A DNA stretch of 64,000 bases, taken from positions 44,602,758 to 44,666,757 of the forward strand of contig OX485805.1 in the NCBI GenBank assembly GCA_950295325.1, in the 5' to 3' direction. The position numbers and the translations under genes were made by a program. The notes below the pieces were generated by a model that was not told the DNA's origin, made no database searches, and saw nothing but the letters and a program-made list of their open reading frames with translations. The DNA comes from Polytrichum commune. Its lineage: Eukaryota > Streptophyta > Polytrichopsida > Polytrichales > Polytrichaceae. This document shows, piece after piece, positions 1-10,177 of the stretch (the first letter of the stretch is position 1; each line of letters starts with the position of its first letter).

Positions 1-230
1 AATATTCAATGAATTCGGATATGCCTTTGATAATTTCTGGTCCATTCCTCATGGGGTCGGGTATGCAAGGCTTTGGATCTCCATCCGGGAGTAAACATTT
101 CCCATCATTATCTTGACGCCATACGAGTATACCATCATCCGGGCCCCAATTAGGAGATGTGCACAAAAGCTTGAATTGCATTGCCGGGAGACCATCATCT
201 CTTATATAGAATCGGAAGCTGAAGACTACT
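1..230 (-). pseudogene. DUF7869-type transposase fragment of element A
   Basis: Read on the minus strand, this stretch encodes residues similar to the C-terminal half of the transposases at 28068-31137 and 60997-64000. Shared landmarks are RDDG-LPAMQ-KLLCTS, then LPDG-PKPC, then KGIS-FI-Y. The frame is open from about 211 down to the window edge. On its 5' side it runs into the unrelated plus-strand MTase-like sequence at about 212-234, so this is a deletion or rearrangement junction and not a normal gene boundary. The role, transposition of the element, is taken from the family and is not shown here. Confidence 0.7.
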
Positions 231-233
231 GCC

Positions 234-1334
234 ATGAGGGACCTGAGCGTACTCGTACCAGAGTACAAAATCTTCCAAGCCAACGGCGACATAAACTGGC
301 CTCAATGGCAATAGTTCAAGTTCGTCTACAACATCAACGGAGCCTCGATGCGCAGTCTGGTCAAGGAGCACGCCTCGGTTTTGAAGTTGAAGGGGAACAA
401 GAGGACGAAGAAAACCGACACGGATCCCCGGGAGGTGGAGCTGTACATAAAAATTTTGGAGAGGAAGAGGAGTGCCACATTCGAAGGAGTGGCAAGGTTT
501 TGTGTGGTGACCTCCGGAGTGGAAAGGGTCACATTTTCCAAGTGGGACAGCACCATCAGCAGGGCCAAGGTGAGGGAGGATCGACGGGGTTGCCCATTTG
601 CCCTGATCGATTTCAGAGGGATCCCGGGTGCGTCGAGGCAGGGGGGGAAAGACATGCCCTTCTACAACCCCTTCATGGCCAAGTTCATGGAGTACAAATC
701 GCCGGCCATGAGGGAGCCTCACGTTTGGCTGTGGATAGTCGAACAGGAGAAGCTGTCGGTTGTCACAGAAATGTATGAGCAGACAATCAAGTTCGAGTAC
801 AACATCTTCCACAGCACGTACGTGCCAGCCAAGACGGAAGGGATCGTGGCCATCAATGAGGCTAGGGGCAACAAACAAGTGGGAGCGGTCAGCCTGATTT
901 TCTTGACGTATAATGCGCTTAGGGATGGGCGACTACCTATCAAGGCAAACAACACGTTCAAGAATATCTACAGCATCCCATATCCCCCTCCCAAGGATCT
1001 GCTACAGGAGACCCTATACACGGTCTTCCCCGCGCTGGAACTCAGGATGGAGTTCTACGTCGCCGTGTTGCAGAGTCTAGTTATAAGTGGAGAGACGGTG
1101 TACAACGTCTACGGAGGCACCAAATTCATGTATGCGGCCATGGTAAGTTGTCCATACTCGATTTACAAACGCTCGTTCGTAAAATTAATCCCCTTCGCAA
1201 TGTAATGCTTCAAACTCGTTGCACGCCAACTTTACAAGTTTTGATGTTTACGAACGCACGTTCGTATTTTCTGACCTCATTGCTCTTGTGTCACAGATGA
1301 TGGGGCTCGTCGTCAACACATATGTTGACACTGT
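234..1334 (+). pseudogene. ParB/MTase-like gene of element A, middle part, N-truncated
   Basis: The reading frame from 234 aligns with residues encoded at about 19112-20100 (minus) in element B. Shared landmarks are LVPE, the FRGIPG/CRNIPG segment, HVWLWIVE/DIWLWIVE, LELRMEFY/DELRMEFY and YNVYGGTKFMYAAM/FNVFGGSKPVYAAM. The last segment resembles the glycine-rich SAM-binding motif at the C-terminal side of beta-class DNA methyltransferases. No clear DPPY motif is seen. A TAG at 312-314 interrupts the frame. The exon ends at 1142 with the donor GTAAGT, and the next exon starts at 1297 after TCACAG and encodes MMGLVVNTYVD. A solo LTR enters in the next codons at 1335. The frame resumes at 4177 on the far side. 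The N-terminal ParB-like region present in B is absent. Confidence 0.65.
1143..1296 (+). repeat. Intron carrying two A-type palindromes
   Basis: This intron has a GTAAGT donor and a TCACAG acceptor and splits the MTase-like gene just after the GG(S/T) motif. It holds two palindromes, at 1162-1183 (centre CT) and 1247-1268 (centre CA). Each has arms close to TTTACGAACG and CGTTCGTAAA. The intron at the same codon in element B (18951-19111) also holds two palindromes, but of the unrelated GTTTGGGTCG family. Confidence 0.8.
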
Positions 1335-4171
1335 TGTGAATCCTTTGAGTGGTCCACCACTCTGCGGGATCACTTTTAGTTAGAATGTTAGCATTAAAAG
1401 TTAGAATTGATAGGGAATTTAGGGAAAATTAGTTCATTTAGCATTTAGCCTAGAAGAAGGAAGGTCAAAATGAAACTAAGTAGTGCTAGAAGATAGCAAA
1501 GTAGAAAAAATATGCTAGCTAGTAAAAACAACTAGCTAAGCAAATATTAGTAGATGCTAGCTATTAAGCAAATGTTAGTAAATGCTAGCTAAGCAAGTGT
1601 TAGTTTATTAGTTAGTGTGAGGCACACAAGACTATTGGAGGTGTTTTACGTAAGAAGATAAAATCGGCGTGAAGAATTTTGAAGACAAAAAAGAAAGAGA
1701 GCAAGGGGGATACTTGTCCACTTGCCCCCTTGCCAACTCGATGGCGGAAAAATTAGAAAGATTTCTAAAGGTTTTTTGTCGGAGCCACCTCGGCGAGAGG
1801 GTGGCAACCTCAACCGGGAAAACCCCCGAGCCAAAATTTCGGGAAAGGGTTTGAAAAATAGATCCGGTGGAGGAGGGGTCCAACCCTTTTGTGAGAGGGT
1901 TTAAAAACCCCTCCTTCCACCTTGTAGCACTCTCTCTTTCTCTAGTTTTTGGGCGAAGCCCTGCTTCAATGTAGTTAGGAAAAAATCCTTTAGTATGCAT
2001 TTTCAATGGCCTAAAAGAAAGGCTTGAGAACCTCCTCTACTCTCTCTCCTAGTTAGAATGTGTGTTTATTAACACACCAACAAAATTATTCCTTCTTTTG
2101 TAGAGGTAGGTTGGATGGTAGAGTTTTGAGTAGAGGCATTATAGACCTCATCTGCCAATGCCCTGAAGGCTTAGTTCAAAAGCTAGAACAAGATACTTAT
2201 CATTTTTCTCTTAGAGAGATTTCATATAGCTATCCATAGCCGTTTCCCATTTGTGATTTGGTTGAGATGACAATTAGTTATGGATTTTCAAAGATGGAGT
2301 AGAAAAACTGGGTGGTCTTGTGGGTAGCGGCTGCTGGATCAGACCTGCGAGCCCAATAGGAATTTTAATTCCAAGAAATTATATTTTTCCCAAGTAGAAC
2401 TTTTGTGTAGCTTTCCAAAATGGCTTAGAACATTTGATTTGAGCATGATTTGAATCAGATATGAATTGTGCAAGATGGGACACATAGTTTGAGAACTTTT
2501 GGTTGACTGCTGCATTACAGAGGACCTGCTGGGTTCACTTCGGCTTACCTTTCTAATCACATATTTTTATCAAATACATCTTTTTAATATCTCTCCAGGG
2601 TCATATAGAACGTTTGATTTGACTAAGATTTGAATTAGATATGAATTGTTGAAGGCGAGATACATAGTTTAAGCCTTCTTGATTGACTGCTGTGTTACAA
2701 GGAGTCCGCTGAATTTCTATTAGCTTAACCTGCTGATGTCATAATTTTTCTAGTTAGAGCTTGTTCATAGCTTTCCAATGGTATAAGGAAAGCCTAGATC
2801 CAAGTAGTAAGGAATGTGCTATGAATTTTTGAAGTTAGAAGGTAGATAGGTGGGTTGGAAGGGTCGGTTGAATCGACCTCACACTTCCAACCCTCATAAC
2901 TTTTGCATTTCTTATCCGATTAGAGTGATTTTTAGATCATTGGAAAGATAATTTGGTGCACTAAGTATAAATATTATGCTTAGGATTAAATTACAGGGCA
3001 GAATAACACTTTATATTTTAATTGTTAACTAAGGTACGCTTACTACCACACTAGTTACAAAGAAGGAGGCAAGGTCGACGCTCGGAAAGTGGAGCAAGGA
3101 AGGAGGTAGCGGCTCGGCCTACATCAAGCCCAAATCAACCGAGGAAAATTGAGGTAAATTAACTAACCTTAAGCCTTCCATTTAGGATTGGAGGGAGCAC
3201 GGCTAAGGTACGCATTTCTAAACCCACTCACCTATCTCGTAAGGTCAAGTGGCTTGACCACTTGACCGCCAAGGGAGTACCCAATTCCATTGTTTTCGGG
3301 GCCCTTGGTATGTTTTGTGGTAGTAGCTTCATTTATTAGCAAGTTTCGTGTGTGGTAAGTCGGATTAATCACCGACACGACCACTCTGAATGTTGTTGGT
3401 GGAAAGGTGGGGTTAATGACCCGCGAATCCACTATTATGTTGTTGGCCCCATAGATTGGGAGTAATGGCCCCAATTTATGAAGATTGCGCAACAGGTTGA
3501 ACCTACAGGTCGCCCGTCACCCTGGTCCCATTGAGTTGCATTTCGTGGTCTATCCAGTGTAAACACATTTAACAATCAAAACATACAAAATAAATCGTAA
3601 ACCCTTGTTGGCAAGAGACCCGAGGTAAGGGGTGATGCCTAATATGTTAATGTAGTGAGTTAGGACGTGCAAACAAAAGTAAGTAATTAAGAAGGAATTT
3701 GTGTGAAGGGTGGGACTTAGGCCAAGTTCCCCCGCTTAGAAAACTAAATAGAACTAAATAAAGAAATAGGAAGAATTGAATGGTCCATCAAATTGTCGTT
3801 ATTCCGTTCGTTGAGTTAGGGTGGTATGAGTCACACCCGGTTGGGTGTATCAGAACCATCCCAATTCACAAATTAGGATTGCCTTGGTTTCAAGGCTGGT
3901 GCGTCTGCGCGTAGAATAGGTTGTAGGTTAAGGTTAGAACTAGATATGAAATTGGTTAGTGGAGTTTAAAGCCACACTAGTAAAAAACTAAGCCCTAACC
4001 TCCGGAGGTACTACGACGCATATTTAATCTCCCTTAAAAATCTAACTACTCACGTTATACACCTATCATCCGGGTTCGGCTTGGGCGCCTGCAAATGCAG
4101 GCCACCTTCACCGAAGGGCTTGTGTGATACTTTTAGGCTCCCTCAAAAGGGGGTGGCCCAAAAGTACCACA
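1335..4171. mobile_element. Solo LTR, copy 1 (2.84 kb), inserted in an exon
   Basis: The sequence starts TGTGAA and ends ACCACA, the TG...CA ends of LTRs. It is nearly identical to 55866-58704 in the same orientation. Most of the visible differences fall in the first 750 bases. Flanks are ACTGT (1330-1334) and GCTGT (4172-4176), a 5-bp target duplication with one mismatch. Ignoring the element and one flank copy brings the two halves of the MTase-like exon into one frame, so this is a single insertion event. There is no gag, pol or primer site. Inside, a segment of about 180 bases is duplicated with divergence (about 2410-2540 and 2600-2720). No convincing gene is present. Confidence 0.88.
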
Positions 4172-5112
4172 GCTGTCGACGAAGAAGATTTCCATATCCA
4201 CCGTGCAAAGGCGTCGATGATGGACCTGAGGGACATCTCTGTCCCGAGGACGGACTTCAATATGCCCGCCGACGAGGGCATACCAATCCACGATTCAGAG
4301 GACGACGAGCCCACCCCCTCCGCCAACCTGGACGCCATCGTCCGGTCCTTCGACATACACCCGCTTCGAATTTTGCCACCAACGACAAATCTTCCCGACC
4401 CTCAAGGGACCCCGGGTGGTTATACCGGTTCGTCAGCGGGCACAACCCAGGATGTCCTCCCCGCGAGAATGTCTTGTGCGGAGGCCTTCGGCATGCCAGA
4501 CAGATGTTCGACGTCACGGTCTCCCAGGCCCTCCGTGGTGCTGAAGATGGAGACCCTCGACCTCCTCGACCAACGCTCGCGTCCATCCTTGGACCACTTC
4601 CGCAATACGAGGAGGAGGATGAAGAAGACTCCCTACGTGGAGTTGCCGCCGGGAGCAATCATCGAGGTCTCCGACGAGGACGAGGGGGACATGGACATCA
4701 TGGCCGAGTTGGGGGTGGACTACGACAAGAACAAGCGGGTGAAGGAGGAGGCGCTGACCGTCGCCAAACTCGAGCAGAAGTTGAAGGAGGAAATGGCGGC
4801 AACCCAAGAGGAGAGCGCCAGGCATTTGGCCAAGATGTAGGGGGAGCTGAGGGCCTCCGTTGTGAAGACCAACGCCATCTTCGAGATGCTCAGGAGCATG
4901 CAGAGCTCCTCTGCGCCGGTCCAGCAGCCTTATCCCTTCCCCCCCGGAGGATACCCCTCACAGCCCCCCTGGCCAAGCATGTACCCAGGAGGACCTTCCC
5001 ACACACCAGCGCCACACCCAACGCCGGCGGGAAGTCCATTGCCCCCAGAGGTGATGGCAACCGCCTCAACCTCCCACGATGCTATCACGGCGGCACTATG
5101 GGAGGATGAAGA

Positions 5113-5134
5113 TTTACGAACGGGCGTTCGTGAA
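5113..5134. repeat. A-type palindrome inside the exon
   Basis: The arms are TTTACGAACG and CGTTCGTGAA with centre GG. The symmetry extends two bases further on each side (GA...TC). It is read as part of the protein (DLRTGVRES). Confidence 0.8.
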
Positions 5135-5499
5135 TCTTCAGGTCCGGTAGTCCTCACCCCTCCCCCTTCAAGGGTAGGATTGCCCTCAGACACGGACACG
5201 GCCTCTTTCACCATCGTCCCAAGGGTAGTAGATAGGCGGGGCGATGACACTGCGCAACACACTGACATGGTCATTGTGGAGGACACGCAGGGGAGCCCCA
5301 ATGACCCGGCAGGTGTCCAAGGGATGGACATGGAGAGCCCTGACCAGAACGACATCCCTCCGCGCACATGGAGGATGTCCGCATGGAGACACTCGACCTG
5401 GGCGGAGACGACGACGTGGAGCTCATCTAGCAGACCCAGACGTCTCAGGCGGAGCGTCCAGCGGAGGTCATGGAGGCAGAAGCGGCTGCCCCAATGGAT

Positions 5500-5521
5500 A
5501 TTACGAACGCGCATTCGTTAA
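5500..5521. repeat. A-type palindrome at the exon end
   Basis: The arms are ATTACGAACG and CATTCGTTAA with centre CG. It lies 8 bases before the splice donor at 5530. In element B a palindrome of the other family lies about 21 bases after the equivalent donor. Confidence 0.75.
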
Positions 5522-5808
5522 TCAAAGAGGTAACTCACTAACCCTGCGTTGTGTTCTTGGTGCTTCAACTCCAGCGACATCACGAGGCCCACGCGAGCCT
5601 TTTTCTACGTGATCCCTTAGCCGATCAATTTTGTAGGACACGGCATAGTTTGCCTTAGGAAACTGTGATAGATTATCACGCGAGACAATTGTAAATATTC
5701 AGCAAATTAATATATGAGCATATGATCTCTGCATCGCATCCCCCCAACTTATTGCATTGTGTTGTGTATGTTCATGCGCATCTTTGCACTCTTTGCATAC
5801 CCACCTCA

Positions 5809-5830
5809 CTCACGAATGCTCGTTCGTAAA
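5809..5830. repeat. A-type palindrome (intron)
   Basis: The arms are CTCACGAATG and CGTTCGTAAA with centre CT. It directly abuts the left edge of the LTR-like sequence at 5833. Confidence 0.7.
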
Positions 5831-5832
5831 AG

Positions 5833-6823
5833 TGTGCGACCCCATGTCCATGTCGCGCACCTCTCCATGAGGAGTGCCCGAAACACCATGGGCACAAGGG
5901 GGACCCCGGAGTGACACCCGGGACTTGTGGCGCCATTGGTGAGAGGGCCCAAGTGATCCTAGTGTGGGTGAGGGCCCCGGGCGTTGGGAACGCCTCCCAC
6001 CCACGGAGACTAGGAGGCACAAGGGTAAGGCCATGAGATATGCGTAGCTCATGGCGTGGTGATTCTAGAATGCTCAAGAACACCTCAATCGGAGGTGTGA
6101 GCTAGGAGTTATGGCCATTTGAGTGGGGTGCTGTCCCGGGACAGCGCCCTGGTACAGCAGTGCCTGGGAGTGATTCCCGGGACTGCCAAGGTTCAAACAG
6201 GCATAACTTCCTCACCACTTGCCCGAATGGGGCAAGTGAGGAGTCCATCGGCATCTACGTGAAGCGTAGATGAGGATGGAGTGGTTGGTTGTTATGATCA
6301 GACATCATACAAGGAAGTTATGATGGTCTGAAGCTGTGGGGGGTTCTAGGCCCAGCGGCTAAGGGAAAATGTCCACTTGGCCCCAACTCTTGGTAGAGAG
6401 ACAAGAGGTTGGTTGATGGTGGGGTAGGGGCCCCGCATAGAGTCCTAGAGGCTTATATGGGTGAGGTGGTGTGGCCTCACCCACCCGAGGCCGAACGGCA
6501 CGGCCTCCATGGGCATTGGCCCATTGTGAGGCCATAGTTGCCTAGTATGGTTCGGGTTGTTGTAGTGTTGCTCCGGCAACACGATGATCAACATAGGATT
6601 GGACTTCCATGGATGGAAGTCCACATCAAAGAAATGGGTTACCGATTAAGGGGTGAGTCCCGAAAGCAAAGTAGGAGGGTTGGTTCCCCTTCTATGAACT
6701 ATGTGGTCCGGGGTAAGAGGAGCTAACCATTAGCATGGCGGTATGCGAAGGGTTAGCGCTCGTAACCTTTGCTAGAAAGGAAAATTGGCAAGATTATTAA
6801 GGGACCTAGCAAGGGTTGCGACA
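5833..6823. mobile_element. Possible solo LTR within the intron
   Basis: It begins TGTGCGACCCC and ends GGGTTGCGACA, which gives inverted TG...CA ends typical of LTRs. The base composition differs from the surroundings. The flanking five bases (AAAAG and GTCCA) do not match, so the borders or the interpretation may be wrong. No coding capacity is seen. Confidence 0.35.
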
Positions 6824-6833
6824 GTCCACCTCC

Positions 6834-6855
6834 TTCGCGAACGAGCGTTCGTATA
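6834..6855. repeat. A-type palindrome (intron)
   Basis: The arms are TTCGCGAACG and CGTTCGTATA with centre AG. Confidence 0.7.
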
Positions 6856-7255
6856 TGTGCGTGTATCCGCGCTCACACTCAGGGCGGGGGGGCAGTGTGT
6901 TAAAAAGTTAAGGATATAGGTGCGAACAACCACTATTTTATAGGGGGGTATTACTTTCAATTCTTTTCTTTTTTTCACATGCTATCATTATGTAAATTTC
7001 TACTTTGGGTTAATAGAAAAATGGCTTGCATTACTTATAATTCCAAATTATCTATTATTCCATACCCTATAGTACTTTAAAGATGCCCAATGCCATTTTT
7101 GATACCCTATATTACTCTTAAACCCAATTATAAATTTTGCTCCCATGTTTTTAAAATACCCTATCATTTGTTCGCACGTATATTGCTACTCCAACCAATG
7201 ACTACCCCCCCCCCGAGCGCTCGTAAATGATGCGCGCTACCACCCGCGGCCCTCA

Positions 7256-7277
7256 TTCGCGAACGCATGTTCGCAAG
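7256..7277. repeat. A-type palindrome (intron)
   Basis: The arms are TTCGCGAACG and TGTTCGCAAG with centre CA. The outer bases have diverged, but the inner seven remain nearly symmetric. Confidence 0.65.
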
Positions 7278-7408
7278 TGTACCACTGAGCACATGCTCCT
7301 TGCACTCTTTTCCTCACTTCCTCGTCTTACCATAATGCATTGTCTTTTCCCTTAATGCAATCTTATTTATTGGATCATAGCATTAAACTAGCCAACTTGT
7401 AATCACAG

Positions 7409-7999
7409 GACCCCCCGGAGATAGATCGCAACCCCTCGGCGAATGGACCTCAGACCCGCCACAAGTCCTTCCTAGTTCTTGACCTCAACGGGGTGTTGTG
7501 TCACACCCAACACATCCCCAAGGTTCCCACCCGTCCCTTCCGCGACCTCCCGAGCCCATGCCTCGTCCTTGGCCAAGAGGCGTGCGACGAGCTCGTCGAC
7601 GAGAAGGGGTTTCCGTTGCCAAAGTTTGGCGGTCGAGGCGGGGGACAACAGTTCCTCAAGGTCCTCCGGTCCAAGTTGTGGCAAGGTGTCCCCCTGCTCG
7701 AGGGGGTCCCCCACGGACACTGGCCAACGTTGGAGACCACCCTCCTCATCGACGACAACCCAACCAAGAGCGTCCTCAACCCCCCGGGCAACGTCATCTT
7801 CCCCGACACGTGGACCGGCGATAGGAAAGACATTTTTTGGGTCAATAGGCTAGCACCCTATCTTAGAAGGCTTGTGCTCCACCCCGGGAGCATCCCCGAT
7901 TTTGTTAGGTCCATCCCCATCGGCAAGGCCGCGCTTAGTCCTCGCGACAATGTATATAAGAGCATCGTGCAACTCGCGAAATTCAATAAATTGATATGA
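7409..7999 (+). pseudogene. FCP1/NIF-like HAD domain exon of element A, internally deleted
   Basis: The exon opens in phase 0 and encodes FLVLDLNGVL, the plant form of the FCP1/NLI-interacting-factor motif I. The usual DxD is D-L-N here. It continues with CLVLG, FLKVL, LLIDDNPTKSVLNP (motif IV region) and a conserved tail ending KFNKLI then TGA at 7997-7999. Compared with the B copy (16153-16968), roughly 55 codons between the PTRPF and CLVLG segments are missing in frame. These include the segment expected to hold HAD motif II. Phosphatase activity is therefore unlikely. FCP1-family enzymes act on phosphoserine of the RNA polymerase II tail. Whether this domain binds such a partner is unknown. 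Confidence 0.7.
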
Positions 8000-8106
8000 A
8001 TTGCCACCATGTATTTGTTGTTTCCATGTGGTTCATATTTCTAATGCCTTCTCCTTTTTTGGATGTATTTTTGTTGTGTTTGTTGTGTTGTTGTTGTTGC
8101 CGACAG

Positions 8107-9056
8107 TCTGCCCCCCCATGCAACGCCCCTCTACTCGACGGCCCTTCCAGTCCCCACTCGGCCCTTGCCTCCCCCTCCCGCAACGCGACGGACTTTCAAG
8201 TGCCATCCCTCTACCAGTTCTCGGCGGTGGACGTGGCCTCGGCCGTGGATTACTCCTGTGACGTCGGGATCGAAGACGGCGTCGTCAACAGCCCTCCCCC
8301 CAAACTTCACACGTGCGCACGCACGCCCTGTCGCCCTATCGCCCTCTCCCCTCTCCAAGGAGAAACGAACGCTCGTTCGGTTGGCACATTCGTCGCCCTC
8401 GAGGGATGACGGCGTTGCTCGTCGCGGGCCGAGCCGGCGTCTCCGCATGGAAGCCCCCCCGTGCAACGCCTCCCCCACCGTCTCCGCTCCTCCCCCCGCA
8501 AACTCCTCCCAGGTCGTTCGCCCTCCTTGCATTGACCCCCCCGTCAACGTCCCCAAAGCCAAGGTGCATCTTCTTTAGCCCTAACCCCTTTTCCGCCGTG
8601 TCTTTCCTTGTCTCGCATGTGCGTGCCGCGATGTTTACGAGCGCCCATCCCAAACTGCCCTCGTTTCCCCCATTGCATTCCCGCTCTTGTTTTACTCCTA
8701 CTAAAATGGTCTTCTTTCGCAGGTGGCTACTCGCTCGATGGGTGCCCGGCCCTCCTCGACAATGTCCTTGGATAGGCATGCCCTCAAGGTCACGTCGTCC
8801 GAGTCCGATCGTTGTTTGGCCCTCCGGTGAAGCGCAAGACAATCCCTCTCCCAAACGCACTCGTATTCCACTCACAATACAACTTCGTACAATTCGGGAG
8901 CGCGTCCGGATAATATTATATGGAGGAACGACACATATTCCGGGCCCGTCAACAAAAATGGTTACAGCCGTGCGTCGGAGATTTTCAGAGCCATGGAGGC
9001 TGCCAAAAACAAGGACGCGGCCGCGAAAAAAAATAGTGGGACGGACTCCCTAAACT
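8107..9056 (+). pseudogene. Gene 4 of element A (unknown function), decayed two-exon gene
   Basis: Two exons are conserved between elements A, B and C. Exon 1 starts after GCCGACAG at 8106 and encodes SLYQFSAVDVASAVDYS and GVVNSPPPK. It then shifts frame to a basic stretch and ends VPKAK before GTGCATC (about 8564). Exon 2 starts after TTCGCAG (about 8721) with VATRSMGARPSS, passes an in-frame TGA near 8828, then NTTSYNSGA, and finishes with EIFRAMEAAK and a basic Lys/Ala tail. I recognise no family. It lies about 100 bases after the FCP1-like stop codon on the same strand, so it may be a separate gene or an alternative last part of the same transcription unit. Confidence 0.5.
8362..8383. repeat. 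A-type palindrome inside gene 4
   Basis: The arms are GAAACGAACG and CGTTCGGTTG with centre CT. The same codons in element C (60030-60051) hold the related arms CAAACGAACG and CGTCCGTTTC with centre AG. Confidence 0.7.
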
Positions 9057-9409
9057 AGAAATAGGTTTAGTGCTATAACATATTAGTGATAACTTTCTAT
9101 TTTATTTCTAGTTCTCCAAGACATTGATGGTATTTCCATTATATTTGTATTTATTCCCATTGAAGTAATTCAATTTCCATTCATTATCCGTATCTTCCCT
9201 TCCATTGAGGTCGATTTCTCATTTCATACGCAAATATTTTCATGTATGCTTGACATTTTCTTTCAATTCGATGCCTTTATGTCTTGTAATTGTTTCCAAA
9301 CCTATACATATGTGAGTTTTAGTTCGTAATTACTGGTCCATATTTGGAAAGTGCGTCCTTAAATAGTCTCAAAATCAACTAAAAGTCTCTAATTAATGAA
9401 TATAGTGTT
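9057..9409. repeat. Terminal non-coding region of element A
   Basis: AT-rich sequence between gene 4 and the terminus. It is similar, in reverse complement, to 58945-59330 of element C, including the GGGACGGACTCCCTAAA motif. The last ~60 bases contain AAATAGTCTC, AGTCTCTAATTAATG and the terminal AATATAGTGTT. Confidence 0.65.
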
Positions 9410-9689
9410 ATGGGCAAAGTTTAAGAGTATGTGTCAGGTAGACCAGCGATTTGCGAAGTATGCAATATATGTGAAGAAAAATGTTTACCAAGATGGAGAT
9501 GTTTTGAATGTAAATGTTGCAGGATTCATTAACAATTCTATTGGAAGAGAGTGTATAAGGAATGTACTTTGGGAATACGTGCCATTGCATACCCCATGGA
9601 ACCCGAAAACTTGGGGGTACATCATAACTATAGCAACACGTGACATTGAAGTGGGAGAGGAACTATTCTCATATAACCCTCTAAATTGA
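9410..9689 (+). pseudogene. SET-domain C-terminal fragment
   Basis: The frame encodes VNVAGFINNSIG, NVLWEY, YIITIATRDIEVGEELFSYNPLN and then a stop. In SET lysine methyltransferases the FINxS segment and the GEEL-x-x-Y segment bind SAM and form the pseudoknot active site. Here the usual FINHSC is FINNSI, and the N-terminal SET part and pre-SET are missing. It lies directly after the terminus of element A and before the CACTA-type short repeats. It may be cargo picked up by the CACTA element or a host gene fragment. A methyltransferase role can only be assigned to its ancestor. Confidence 0.6.
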
Positions 9690-9789
9690 TGGGACGTTTA
9701 TATTGTAGCAAGGAACTCGATAACAATACAAGAAATTGTTGTAATACTTCAGTGCTCAATGATTGCTTAGTCTGTTAGTTCACTTTAAT

Positions 9790-9935
9790 CAGTACATGTA
9801 GTCATTGTTTTTGCAAAGATGACTAAATCGTAGTCACTGTTTTTACAGAGATGACTAAATCGTAGTCACTATTTTTGCAAAGATGACTAAATCATAGTCA
9901 CTGTTTTTACAGAGATGACTAAATCGTGATTACCA
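9790..9935. repeat. Short repeats GTAGTCACTG / GATGACTAAATC
   Basis: At least four alternating copies of about 36 bases contain TAGTCA and TGACTA in both orientations. Clustered short motifs like this are typical of CACTA subterminal regions, where the element's binding protein docks. Confidence 0.6.
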
Positions 9936-10177
9936 AATAAATGACTTTTGTACATATAGATGAATATTTAGAATAAGGAAATATTGTTTACATGCTCGTA
10001 AGCAATGCAAATAACGTCACCTACCAACACATAATTCGGGGGTTGTTATTCTTTACTGTGGAGTGTGGAATTCTGTACTTAAGTGGGCAAGATTGTCAAA
10101 ACCTACACGAATGCAATGAAGCGCAGGAGGAAATCCCGACAATGCGAACCGAATCCAAGGAATTTGAGGTTACATGA

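Larger units (their letters stand above)
4172..5529 (+). pseudogene. ParB/MTase-like gene of element A, C-terminal low-complexity exon
   Basis: This continues the exon cut at 1334. The frame runs through DEEDFHIHRAKAS, an acidic stretch, a charged coiled-coil-like stretch around 4700-4860 (KLEQKLKEEMAA) and a Pro/Gly/Tyr-rich stretch at 4920-5050. It matches the order of features in the B exon at 17464-18950. A TAG at 4838-4840 and a frame change near 5365 show decay. A further TAG lies in the shifted frame near 5430. The exon ends at 5529 before GTAACT in phase 0. That frame continues into the FCP1-like exon at 7409, the same phase as in B. Two palindromes lie inside the coding frame (5113-5134 and 5500-5521). 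The function of this region is unknown; it is probably disordered. Confidence 0.6.
5530..7408 (+). other. Long intron joining the MTase-like and FCP1-like parts (element A)
   Basis: The donor GAG|GTAACT at 5530 and acceptor AATCACAG at 7408 are both phase 0. The corresponding B intron (17463-16969, minus) has the same phase and position. The A intron is longer because it holds an LTR-like sequence of about 1 kb (5833-6823). It also holds three palindromes and a C-run near 7206. A perfect TGTCCCGGGACA lies near 6133. No other gene is seen. Confidence 0.6.
1..9409 (-). mobile_element. Element A: truncated giant DNA transposon, right terminus at 9409
   Basis: The gene order matches element B (14691-31665) read in reverse complement: a transposase piece on minus, then the ParB/MTase-like gene, the FCP1-like exon and gene 4, all on plus. 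It ends with AATATAGTGTT at 9399-9409. This is the same outer sequence as both ends of B and the left ends of C and D. The left end lies outside the window, so neither full length nor target duplication can be read. Compared with B, the intergenic region, the palindrome array and the N-terminal ParB part are missing, because transposase sequence is joined directly to the middle of the MTase-like gene near 230. Nonsense codons, a frameshift and an exon-splitting LTR show it is not functional. Confidence 0.75.

Noticed and set aside
1669..2006. Open frames inside the 2.84-kb LTR on both strands
   Set aside because: They overlap on opposite strands, are duplicated unchanged with the LTR, and match no gag, pol or other family I know.
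2857..2898. GGTTGGAAGGGTCG...CGACC...CTTCCAACC inverted repeat in the LTR, resembling the B palindrome
   Set aside because: The arms differ, the spacing is not 10+2+10, and it is present equally in both LTR copies. It is an LTR hairpin of its own.
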